Of a stretch of DNA of 64,000 nt, positions 1 to 8,921 are shown one piece after another. Below the pieces are notes generated by a model. The model did no database searches. It was not told the origin of the DNA and was given only the letters and a program-made list of their open reading frames with translations. The DNA is from Coriobacteriia bacterium (lineage in GTDB: Bacteria; Actinomycetota; Coriobacteriia; Anaerosomatales; Anaerosomataceae). The stretch spans positions 182,254-246,253 of the forward strand of contig JAUSBK010000001.1 in the NCBI GenBank assembly GCA_030652115.1. Direction: 5' to 3'. Numbering within the stretch: the first letter of the stretch is position 1; each line of letters opens with the position of its first letter. The translations under genes and the position numbers were made by a program.

Positions 1-233
1 TCCCACCCGGCCAGATCCACGCCAGCCCGGCGCACTGTCTCGCGCATGACCCGCTTGCAGCGATTCCGGTGCACGGCGGGACCTAGCCGCTTGCCGGCGA
101 CGAACAACACCCGGCCACCACGGTCTGCTCCCTCGGGGGTCGGTGCGGCCAATACAAGAAGCGCCGGGTAGGATACCCGGCGCCCGCCGGCGAAGAGCCG
201 GTCGATCTCATCGTGTGCGGTGATCGTCCGCAT
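1..233 (-). CDS. rnpA: Ribonuclease P protein component, C-terminal part cut by window edge
   Basis: This is the protein subunit of RNase P, which helps the catalytic RNA remove 5' leaders from pre-tRNAs. Seventy-seven codons are visible on the minus strand before the window edge. They contain the family signature FVAGKRLGPAVHRNRCKR (about residues 44-61), the basic RNA-binding helix typical of RnpA. The ATG at 231-233 is chosen because an in-frame TAG lies only a few codons upstream. The gene follows rpmH with a 32-base gap, the usual rpmH-rnpA operon next to the origin. Both are read away from dnaA, probably from the strong promoter at 462-491. The identification is firm; only the C-terminus is missing. 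Confidence 0.93.
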   Translation of the reverse strand, partial: MRTITAHDEIDRLFAGGRRVSYPALLVLAAPTPEGADRGGRVLFVAGKRLGPAVHRNRCKRVMRETVRRAGVDLAGW

Positions 234-265
234 GGTGGCCCTGGCGGCCTACGCTTGCTGTTCCC

Positions 266-409
266 CTACGCGGCGCTCGGGCACAGGACCTTACGGCCCT
301 TGCGGCGACGCGCCGCGAGAACGGCCCGGCCTGCCTTCGTCGACATGCGCTTGCGGAAACCGTGCGTCTTCGCACGCTTGCGGTTGTTCGGCTGATAGGT
401 GCGCTTCAT
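266..409 (-). CDS. rpmH: 50S ribosomal protein L34
   Basis: L34 is a 47-residue basic protein of the large ribosomal subunit. The translation begins [18 protein letters not shown], continues [20 protein letters not shown] and ends CPSAA. This is the near-invariant L34 sequence with a slightly longer C-terminus than usual. A GGAGGG ribosome binding site lies just upstream of the ATG at 409. It is the first gene of the leftward rpmH-rnpA unit beside the origin and is served by a consensus promoter at 462-491. Confidence 0.98.
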   Translation of the reverse strand: MKRTYQPNNRKRAKTHGFRKRMSTKAGRAVLAARRRKGRKVLCPSAA

Positions 410-461
410 CGCAGTCCCTCCAAGTCAGTGCCCCGGCGCAGGGCCGGGCACAAGCCTGGCG

Positions 462-491
462 ATTATAGCGGCGTCAGGATTCCGGTGTCAA
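462..491 (-). promoter_or_regulatory. Sigma-70-type promoter for rpmH-rnpA
   Basis: On the minus strand a perfect -35 TTGACA (486-491) and a perfect -10 TATAAT (462-467) are separated by 18 bases. Transcription would start near 455, about 45 bases before the rpmH start codon. This is the best consensus promoter I found in the window and suits a ribosomal-protein gene. Confidence 0.88.
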
Positions 492-576
492 CGCATTGCT
501 GCTTGCGAGGGGTGGATTCGAATGGAAAAGTGCCGGGCCTCACGCTCATACTCGCTCAGGAAAATAGTATGAAATC

Positions 577-1105
577 TGTGGATAGTGTGGAAAACGCAGG
601 ACTCAAGCGTGTCGGGCCTGTGGATAACCATATTCGGCGCGTTGTTGGCGCAGCATCCCCTCTGCTACAATCAGCGCCACTCGAAAGGGAGGCGATTGGC
701 GCTCGTTAGTGGCGGAAACCGCAGGTCAGAAGCTTACACCTGTGATGCTCCGTAGGAGTACAGGGAGTCCGTCGCCGTTGGTTATCCACAGCATCAGGAT
801 TGACCCCGAATCACCATTGACAGTCTAGCGAAGATTTCCACAGCACGGATCCGGTTCTCCACCGGTCCAGGTGTCCCGGAAAGCCATTCCATGGTCTCGG
901 AACGCCTTCACCTGCGTGTTCGACCGGTGTTCGATGGTTCGTGCGGAAAGCTTATCCACAAGTGTGGAAAGTATTGTGGAAAACGTGAGAAACGCCTGTT
1001 CATAGCGTGTCAGGCGCAACGGCTCAAGTGGTGCAGGAGGCTTCTGGACACGGCTTCTACCAGGCGTTTCTCCAACATGTTGTATGTGGATTGTTGTGTG
1101 GATGA
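577..1105. other. Origin region, upstream DnaA-box cluster (rpmH to dnaA side)
   Basis: The 717 bases between rpmH and the next gene hold many DnaA boxes (consensus TTATCCACA). Perfect copies are at 619-627 (minus), 782-790 (plus) and 952-960 (plus). One-to-two-mismatch copies are at 577-585 and 586-594 (adjacent, minus), 834-842 (plus), 963-971 and 975-983 (minus). Weaker ones are at 1085-1093 and 1097-1105. The last boxes lie just ahead of the gene at 1127 and could also mediate DnaA autoregulation. I see no credible gene in 492-1120. Together with the cluster after dnaA this suggests a bipartite origin. Confidence 0.85.
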
Positions 1106-1126
1106 ACGCATCGTCAAGGGGTGAGT

Positions 1127-1945
1127 GTGAAGTCTTTCTATGACCAGCGGGACCCGGCCGCCCGGATCATCCCACCTGATGAGCGGCCGCTTTCGACCGC
1201 GAATCCAGTGTCGTTTGGGACAACCGCGCTTGTCGCGGTTTACGACGCGCTCACAGCTCCGCCCCGTGTGGAGGGGGTGAGTGGTGACTCGGCACGGGAT
1301 CTCATCGAGAACCTCACCACTCGCGCGTACCAGGTGTCACACGAGGCGGGCGGGCAGATCCCCTACACGGTCATCCGCGAGATCGTCGAGAACTTCATCC
1401 ATGCTGGGTTCGACGAGGTTGTGGTGAGCGTCCTTGATCGGGGACAGACGCTCCGGTTCGCAGACCAGGGGCCGGGCATCCCCGACAAGACACGTGTCTT
1501 CCTCCCGGGCTTCACGACTGCCTCTTCGGATATGAAACATGTGATCAAAGGTGTGGGCTCGGGCCTCCCTGTGGCAAGAGAGTGCCTAACATTCTCGGGT
1601 GGAACGATAGAGATCGACGACAACCTCGGTGCAGGGACTGTTGTGACCCTGCGTATGACCTCGCCCGTTCAACCTGCCGAGATCGAGCCGGAGTTCGACC
1701 GACAGACCGAACCATACGAGCCGCCGGAGTTGAGCCTTCGCCAGAAGCAGGTGCTCTCCCTCGCGATGGAGTTGGGCTCACTCGGCCCGACGGTCGTCGC
1801 CCGTGAGCTCGGGGTGGGGTTGTCCACTGCTTTTCGCGATCTCGAGCACCTGACCAGCCACGGCCTCATCACAGCCGACAACGCCGGCAAGCGTGTTCTG
1901 ACCGACCAGGGTGTCCAGTGCCTCGATGCGCTCTTCCGGAGATAA
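1127..1945 (+). CDS. GHKL-type ATPase with C-terminal winged helix, directly upstream of dnaA
   Basis: A protein of about 272 residues. The N-terminal half is a GHKL/HATPase_c nucleotide-binding domain: N-box REIVENFIHA, G1 motif DQGPGIPD and G2 motif GVGSGLP are visible. There is no dimerisation/phosphoacceptor histidine box. The last about 75 residues (from LSLRQKQVLSLAMELG) look like a winged helix-turn-helix, with VARELGVGLSTAFRDLEHL as the recognition region. It is therefore more like an anti-sigma/regulator ATPase joined to a DNA-binding domain than a sensor kinase. The start is placed at GTG 1127 because AAGGGG (1115-1120) is well spaced from it; GTG 1121 is the alternative. It ends 15 bases before dnaA and is probably co-transcribed with it, so a role in initiation or dnaA control is plausible but unproven. 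Confidence 0.8.
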   Translation: MKSFYDQRDPAARIIPPDERPLSTANPVSFGTTALVAVYDALTAPPRVEGVSGDSARDLIENLTTRAYQVSHEAGGQIPYTVIREIVENFIHAGFDEVVVSVLDRGQTLRFADQGPGIPDKTRVFLPGFTTASSDMKHVIKGVGSGLPVARECLTFSGGTIEIDDNLGAGTVVTLRMTSPVQPAEIEPEFDRQTEPYEPPELSLRQKQVLSLAMELGSLGPTVVARELGVGLSTAFRDLEHLTSHGLITADNAGKRVLTDQGVQCLDALFRR

Positions 1946-1960
1946 GGTGGCGATTCGCTG

Positions 1961-3328
1961 ATGCTTGACGTTCAGCAGGTCTGGCAGGACACCCTCGATG
2001 TGGTGCGGGGAGAACTGAATACAACGGCCTTCAAGACATGGTTTGAGCAAACCGCGCCGCTCGGCATCATCGACCAAGAGATGGTCGTGTCCGTGCAGAA
2101 CAACTTCGCTCGTGACTGGCTCGAGACACGGTACTCAAGCCTGCTCGCCGCCGCCCTGACCCAAGTGACGGGGGCACCGATCACGGTTCGCTTCAGTGTG
2201 TCGGGGGAGGCTGCTGCTGCTGCGCTGATCGAACCAGAGACATACGAACTTGCCGCAGAGCCGGAATCGATCGTGGTCCCCCGGGAGCGCGCGGAGGAGT
2301 CGGACCTCGATGCGAAGAGCACGTTCGACTCGTTTGTTGTCGGTCCCTCAAACCAGTTTTCCTACCATGTTGCGCTCGCTGTGGCCGAAACTCCCGGCAC
2401 GGCATACAACCCTCTCTTCATCTACGGTGGGGCCGGTCTCGGCAAGACGCACCTATTGAAAGCGATCGGCTCCTACGTTCGTATGAGCTACCCGTATATG
2501 AAGGTGAAGTACGTCACGAGCGAGCAGTTCACAAACGACTTCATCAAGTCGATCGGGGACAAGAGTAGGATCCCTGGCTTCCGACGCGCCTACCGTGAGA
2601 ACGACGTCCTACTCGTCGATGACATTCAGTTCATCGCCGGAAAGGACAGCACGCAGACTGAGTTCTTCCACACATTCAACACGCTACGCGAGGCCGGCAA
2701 GCAGATTGTGATGACCTCGGATCGGCCTCCCGGAGAGATCGGCAATATCGAGGAGCGTCTTCGGACCCGGTTTGGTGGCGGCTTGATAGCCGACATCCAG
2801 CCGCCTGATCTCGAGACTAGGATCGCGATCCTCCGGCGCAAGGCCCAAGCCGAAGGCCACGCGGTTCCCGATGATGTGCTCGCGCTCATCGCAGACCGCT
2901 TCTCCAGCAACATCCGGGAGTTGTGGGGGGCGCTGTTGCGGGTGGTGGCCTTCAGCTCGGTGACTCGCCACCCGATCAATCTTGATCTTGCGCAGAGCGT
3001 GCTCAAAGACATCATTCCTGAGCGCTCTGTGAAGCCGATCTCGATCTCAGTCATCAAAGACGAGGTTAGTAGGTTCTACGGGATCAGTAAGAACGACCTT
3101 GTCGGCAGCAAGCGTTCTCAGTCCATCGCATATCCGCGTCAGATCGCGATGTATCTCACGCGCGAGCTTACCGATCACTCTCTCCCAAAAATCGGCAGTG
3201 AGTTCGGCGGAAGGGATCACACGACGGTCATCTACGCCAATACGAAGATCCAGCGTTTGATGACCGAACAGCGTGACGTCTACAACCAGATTCAGACCCT
3301 AACCAACCTCATCCGTCAGAAGAACTAG
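1961..3328 (+). CDS. dnaA: Chromosomal replication initiator DnaA
   Basis: DnaA (455 residues) binds DnaA boxes at the origin, opens the duplex and helps load the replicative helicase. The N-terminal domain I starts VWQDTLDVVRGELNTTAFKT. The AAA+ domain has Walker A GGAGLGKTH and Walker B LLVDDIQF. Domain IV ends with the DNA-binding signature GGRDHTTVIYANTKI. The domain II linker (about residues 85-115) is short, giving a typical length. The ATG at 1961 follows AAGGTGG at good spacing. DnaA-box clusters lie on both sides of the gene (577-1105 and 3330-3485), consistent with origin function and autoregulation. Confidence 0.99.
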   Translation: MLDVQQVWQDTLDVVRGELNTTAFKTWFEQTAPLGIIDQEMVVSVQNNFARDWLETRYSSLLAAALTQVTGAPITVRFSVSGEAAAAALIEPETYELAAEPESIVVPRERAEESDLDAKSTFDSFVVGPSNQFSYHVALAVAETPGTAYNPLFIYGGAGLGKTHLLKAIGSYVRMSYPYMKVKYVTSEQFTNDFIKSIGDKSRIPGFRRAYRENDVLLVDDIQFIAGKDSTQTEFFHTFNTLREAGKQIVMTSDRPPGEIGNIEERLRTRFGGGLIADIQPPDLETRIAILRRKAQAEGHAVPDDVLALIADRFSSNIRELWGALLRVVAFSSVTRHPINLDLAQSVLKDIIPERSVKPISISVIKDEVSRFYGISKNDLVGSKRSQSIAYPRQIAMYLTRELTDHSLPKIGSEFGGRDHTTVIYANTKIQRLMTEQRDVYNQIQTLTNLIRQKN

Positions 3329-3329
3329 G

Positions 3330-3535
3330 GTGTGGAAACTCCGGGGAGTAACTGGTGGTGAATGATCCCAGCTTGTGGAGAGAGTGGTGACACTGTGGAT
3401 ATGTGGAGAGACTGGTACAGTTCTCACACAGGTACCCCACAGGCAGAACACCGGTAGTCACCTGGTAGAACAGGCCTACTCCACACTACTAACAGCACCT
3501 ATTACTACGACTACTGATTGATATATCTCTAAGAG
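3330..3535. other. Origin region, dnaA-dnaN gap with DnaA-trio-like unwinding element
   Basis: This 227-base gap contains minus-strand DnaA-box-like sites at 3330-3338, 3374-3382, 3394-3402 (one mismatch) and 3402-3410, and a plus-strand site TACTCCACA at 3477-3485. Triplets in one register follow from 3499: CTA TTA CTA CGA CTA CTG ATT (3499-3519), then an AT-rich run at 3517-3526. Bacillus subtilis oriC has DnaA boxes, a short GC-rich spacer, CTA/TTA/CTT-type DnaA-trios and an AT tract in the same gap. The resemblance suggests this is where DnaA first melts the duplex. The match is by eye; the box-to-trio spacing (13 bases) is longer than in Bacillus unless the CTACTA at 3486-3491 counts as the first trios. 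Confidence 0.65.
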
Positions 3536-3555
3536 ACATAGAGAAAGGGCGGAAG

Positions 3556-4656
3556 ATGAAGATCTCGATCGCGCGCGGCGAACTGCTCGAGGCTCTATCG
3601 GTGGTATCCCGGGGGCTGTCATCACGGACCACACTCCCGATCCTCTCCGGAATCCACATCGCCACCCGCGGAGATTCTGTGATCTTCCAGGCGACCGACC
3701 TTGAGGTCTCGATCAGAACGTCGTGTAAGGCGCGAATCGAACAGGCTGGAGAAAGCGTTCTTCCCGGCAAGCTTCTGACCGATGTCACACGGAGCCTTCC
3801 TGAGGCAGCCGTGACGATCGACACCACGACAACAGGTGTCGCGTCGGTGACGTGTGGTCAGTCATCCTTCTCGCTCAAAACGCTTTCGGCGGAGGACTAC
3901 CCGAGGTTCCCCGAAGTCGACGCCGAGAAGACGGTGTCACTCCCAACTGACACCTTCTCGCATGTCGTACACCAGGTTTCACGTTCTGTGAGCCGAGATG
4001 AGACCCGGCCGATCCTGACCGGCATCCTGGTTGCCGTCGAAGCAGGGTTGCTGCGCATGGTAGCCACCGACTCATACCGCCTCTGCGTACGAGAGGTGCC
4101 ACTCAGTGGAGCTCTCACCGAAATCGAGTTGGTCGTGCCTGGAAAGGCGATGGAAGATGTGGCGAAGTTGATCGGCTCGAGTGAGTCGGTCTCCCTTGGT
4201 GTGGCCGAGAATCAGGTCATCTTCACGTTCGGGGAGACAACGTTCGTTTCCCGCCGCATTGAAGGCGCGTTCCCGAACTACCGCCAGCTCCTGCCGAAGG
4301 AACACACCACCAGAGCTGTCGTTGACCGAATCGAGTTCCTCGAAGCTGTGAAGCGCGTGTCGCTGATGGCCCAGCACAACACACCGCTCCGGGTGAAAGT
4401 CTCGGCTGCTGACCACACACTGACCCTCTCTGCGGCAACCCAGGACATCGGCGACGCCAGTGAGGACATCCAGGTGACTCCGGAGGGGGAGGATGTCGAA
4501 ATCGCCTTCAATCATGCGTATCTCCTAGACGGCATCTCGGTGGCCGAAGACGACACGATCGCACTTGAGGTGACTAGTCCGCTCAAGCCCGGTGTTCTGC
4601 GTCCGACGGAGGGTGACGGCTTCACCTACCTGCTCATGCCTGTTCGCCTCGGGTAG
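3556..4656 (+). CDS. dnaN: DNA polymerase III beta sliding clamp
   Basis: The beta clamp (366 residues) encircles DNA as a dimer and tethers the replicative polymerase and repair proteins. The start MKISIARGELLEALSVVSRG, the internal SRRIEGAFPNYRQLLPKE and the C-terminal TYLLMPVRLG (the conserved MPVR/MPMR end) are diagnostic. Three clamp domains of about 120 residues fill the length. A GGGCGG-type ribosome binding site precedes ATG 3556. It follows dnaA across the putative unwinding region and precedes recF by 15 bases, suggesting a dnaN-recF transcript. Confidence 0.98.
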   Translation: MKISIARGELLEALSVVSRGLSSRTTLPILSGIHIATRGDSVIFQATDLEVSIRTSCKARIEQAGESVLPGKLLTDVTRSLPEAAVTIDTTTTGVASVTCGQSSFSLKTLSAEDYPRFPEVDAEKTVSLPTDTFSHVVHQVSRSVSRDETRPILTGILVAVEAGLLRMVATDSYRLCVREVPLSGALTEIELVVPGKAMEDVAKLIGSSESVSLGVAENQVIFTFGETTFVSRRIEGAFPNYRQLLPKEHTTRAVVDRIEFLEAVKRVSLMAQHNTPLRVKVSAADHTLTLSAATQDIGDASEDIQVTPEGEDVEIAFNHAYLLDGISVAEDDTIALEVTSPLKPGVLRPTEGDGFTYLLMPVRLG

Positions 4657-4671
4657 GAGGCGGCGGCCGGC

Positions 4672-5775
4672 GTGCGTATCACCCAGCTCGAACTCAGGGA
4701 CTTCCGCAACTACACCCATTGGCAGATGAAGCCCGACTCGGCACTGACGGTGTTCGCGGGCCCCAACGCGATCGGTAAGACGAACATCATCGAGGCTATC
4801 CAACTCGTTGCAACGGGCGCGTCTTTCAGGAACCCCCGCTGGGAGGATGTCGTGAGATGGGGGGCAGCCGGGGCGATGGTTGGGATGACCGCTGATGGAG
4901 ATGGCTCTCACGCCGACGTACAGGTAAGGATCGACCCCACGGGTGCGAAGACCTGGATCGTCGGTGGGGTCCGGAAGCGGCGCACTGTGGACGCGTGCCG
5001 GTATGTCCCGATCGTCGCCTTCACACCCGATGATCTCTCGCTCGTCAAAGGGCCCGCGGAACAACGCCGCTCAGCATTGGATACACTCGGTGAGCAACTG
5101 TCTCCGCCCTATGGCGCCTTGCGGCGGGACTACGGGCGCGTCGTGCGCCAGCGCAACACGCTCCTGCGGGAAGGCGCACCGCAGGCCGATGTCGACCCAT
5201 GGAGTAATCAACTGGTTCGGCTTGGTGCGAGGCTGCACACACACCGCCGCCGTCTCGCCCGCCAGGTCCTCGATGCGGCCGCGCCCATCTACACACATCT
5301 GGCCTCGGGTGAGGCGCTCGAAGTCCGGATGTGCGACCGGTGTGGGATTTCCGAGGCGGACCTCACAGCTGAGGTGGAGGTGGCCGCCGCAGAAGCAGCG
5401 CTGTCAGCCGAGCTCGAACGGCGGAACGCCGACGAACGCGCGCGCGGTGTGTCGCTTGTGGGGCCGCATCGGGACGACATCACCTTCCTGGTGGGGGGTA
5501 AAGACGCACGCTCCTTTGCCAGCCAAGGTCAGCAGCGGACGATCGCACTGGCGTGGAAGTGGGCCGAAGTCGTGGTGGTACAGGCGATTTTGAGAAAGAC
5601 CCCGGTCCTCCTGCTTGATGATGTGATGTCCGAGTTGGATGAGGCGCGCAGGGGCGCACTCACGGACCTTGTGCAGCGCGACGTGCAGACATTCGTGACC
5701 ACCACGACGACCGGCTACTTCGACCCGGCGCTTCTGCGCGAAGCGAGGGTCGTAGACCTGAGGGGGGCGGTCTAA
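4672..5775 (+). CDS. recF: DNA replication and repair protein RecF
   Basis: RecF (367 residues) is an SMC-like ATPase that directs RecA loading at single-strand gaps and stalled forks. The start MRITQLELRDFRNYTHWQM is characteristic. Walker A is GPNAIGKTN (about residues 30-38). The signature region VSLVGPHRDDITF, then SQGQQRT, and Walker B LLLDDVMSELD lie toward the C-terminus. The start is GTG 4672, preceded by a GGAGG-rich stretch that overlaps the dnaN stop. The next gene begins three bases after its stop, so translation is probably coupled. Confidence 0.98.
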   Translation: MRITQLELRDFRNYTHWQMKPDSALTVFAGPNAIGKTNIIEAIQLVATGASFRNPRWEDVVRWGAAGAMVGMTADGDGSHADVQVRIDPTGAKTWIVGGVRKRRTVDACRYVPIVAFTPDDLSLVKGPAEQRRSALDTLGEQLSPPYGALRRDYGRVVRQRNTLLREGAPQADVDPWSNQLVRLGARLHTHRRRLARQVLDAAAPIYTHLASGEALEVRMCDRCGISEADLTAEVEVAAAEAALSAELERRNADERARGVSLVGPHRDDITFLVGGKDARSFASQGQQRTIALAWKWAEVVVVQAILRKTPVLLLDDVMSELDEARRGALTDLVQRDVQTFVTTTTTGYFDPALLREARVVDLRGAV

Positions 5776-5777
5776 CG

Positions 5778-6323
5778 GTGGCGCGCATGAAGAAGACCCT
5801 TCCACTACGGACGCTTGTATCCGGCGTGATTCAAAAGACCGACACCGCGGGTCGGCGATACGGATCGCTTGCGGTCGAGGCGTGGCCGAAGGTAGCCGGC
5901 GACGAGATCGCGCGTCACACGCGAGGATTCGCACTCCGCGACAAGCAGGAGCTCGTGGTGTTCGTTGATGGCGCTGCCTGGGCAAATCAGCTATCGCTCA
6001 TGTCCGAGGACCTTCGGCAGAGACTGAACACACATCTGGGTGACAACGCGGTGAAGACCTTGCGATTCACTGTCTCCCGGGCGGTGGCCGAAGCGACCAC
6101 CCGGGAAGGCGTGGAGCAGGCGGCGGAGGAGTACTACACACCCGAGGTCCCCGACCCCGCCCCGCTTGATGGGGTTGAACTCGAGCAGGCGAAACACGTC
6201 GCTACGGCGGTGCGCGATACCGAGCTTCGGGAGGTAGCGCTGAAAGTGATGATCAAGGATCTTGAGCAGAAGAAGGGCGCTCGCCTTCGCACGGGCCGTA
6301 CGGGCCCTGAAGAGGCCTCTTGA
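5778..6323 (+). CDS. DciA/DUF721-domain protein, probable helicase-loading factor
   Basis: A 181-residue protein. Residues about 8-105 match the DUF721/DciA pattern: a start rich in basic residues, AWPKVAGDEIARHTR, then a beta-rich KH-like stretch LVVFVDGAAWANQLS and LNTHLGDNAVKTLRF. DciA proteins interact with the replicative helicase DnaB in bacteria lacking DnaC/DnaI. The C-terminal about 75 residues are acidic then basic and probably flexible. The gene lies between recF and gyrB, its usual place in Actinomycetota. GTG 5778 is preferred because GAGGGGGG lies about ten bases upstream; ATG 5787 is the alternative. The domain call is good, while its exact action here is inferred from the family. 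Confidence 0.88.
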   Translation: MARMKKTLPLRTLVSGVIQKTDTAGRRYGSLAVEAWPKVAGDEIARHTRGFALRDKQELVVFVDGAAWANQLSLMSEDLRQRLNTHLGDNAVKTLRFTVSRAVAEATTREGVEQAAEEYYTPEVPDPAPLDGVELEQAKHVATAVRDTELREVALKVMIKDLEQKKGARLRTGRTGPEEAS

Positions 6324-6360
6324 GGGGTTGGAGAAACCGGGTCAAAAACACCACTTGTGG

Positions 6361-8358
<1,998 letters not shown>

Positions 8359-8383
8359 CGAGTGAGTTGTCCGGAGGAGCCCG

Positions 8384-8905
8384 ATGGCCGCCGATCAGCC
8401 GATACCGCGCTTCGAGCCCCCACCCTGGGAGCAGGAAGCGTTCGACCGCTTTCGCAAGGAGCAGGAAGAGGCGCGGGCCAAAGACGAGCTGAACGCGGCA
8501 TTGCGGGCGGTCCGGGAAGAACCGGCGGATGTACCCGCGAAGCCAGTGGATGCCACGCCGGCGGAGGCCGAGGCGGCCGAAGTGCCGGGCTTTCCACAGC
8601 CTCCTGTCGACGAAGGCCCCCCGGCGGTGCTTCCGGAGGCGAAGGTCGAGTCGATGCTCATCCAGCTCCGAGGCGAAGAGAAGCCTACTCACCCGGTCAA
8701 TATGGTGGTCGTCAACAGCGTCATGGGCTTCATGGCTGCGGTGGGGGTCTACATCCTCATCAGGTCGCTCGTGCTTCTCGGCGATATCCGGGCCGCGGCG
8801 CCGGAGAACATGCTTCTTGCCGTGACGATCTCGTTCGTGGTGTTCCTGACCGGATGCGCGTTCATCGGGGGCGCGTACTTCCTGTACCGCAAGTACCACA
8901 CGTGA
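8384..8905 (+). CDS. Uncharacterised two-pass membrane protein between gyrB and gyrA
   Basis: A 173-residue protein that I do not recognise. The first about 100 residues are charged and proline/alanine-rich, with many Glu and a predicted cytoplasmic helix ([19 protein letters not shown]). Two hydrophobic segments follow: [20 protein letters not shown] (about 106-125) and [20 protein letters not shown] (about 144-163). The basic tail YRKYHT fits a small inner-membrane protein. GAGG lies upstream of ATG 8384. It sits 25 bases after gyrB and 16 bases before gyrA, so it is almost certainly transcribed with gyrase. Small membrane proteins near gyrA occur in other Actinomycetota, but I cannot assign this one to a family. 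Confidence 0.85.
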   Translation: MAADQPIPRFEPPPWEQEAFDRFRKEQEEARAKDELNAALRAVREEPADVPAKPVDATPAEAEAAEVPGFPQPPVDEGPPAVLPEAKVESMLIQLRGEEKPTHPVNMVVVNSVMGFMAAVGVYILIRSLVLLGDIRAAAPENMLLAVTISFVVFLTGCAFIGGAYFLYRKYHT

Positions 8906-8921
8906 TGAGGAGATACGCTCA

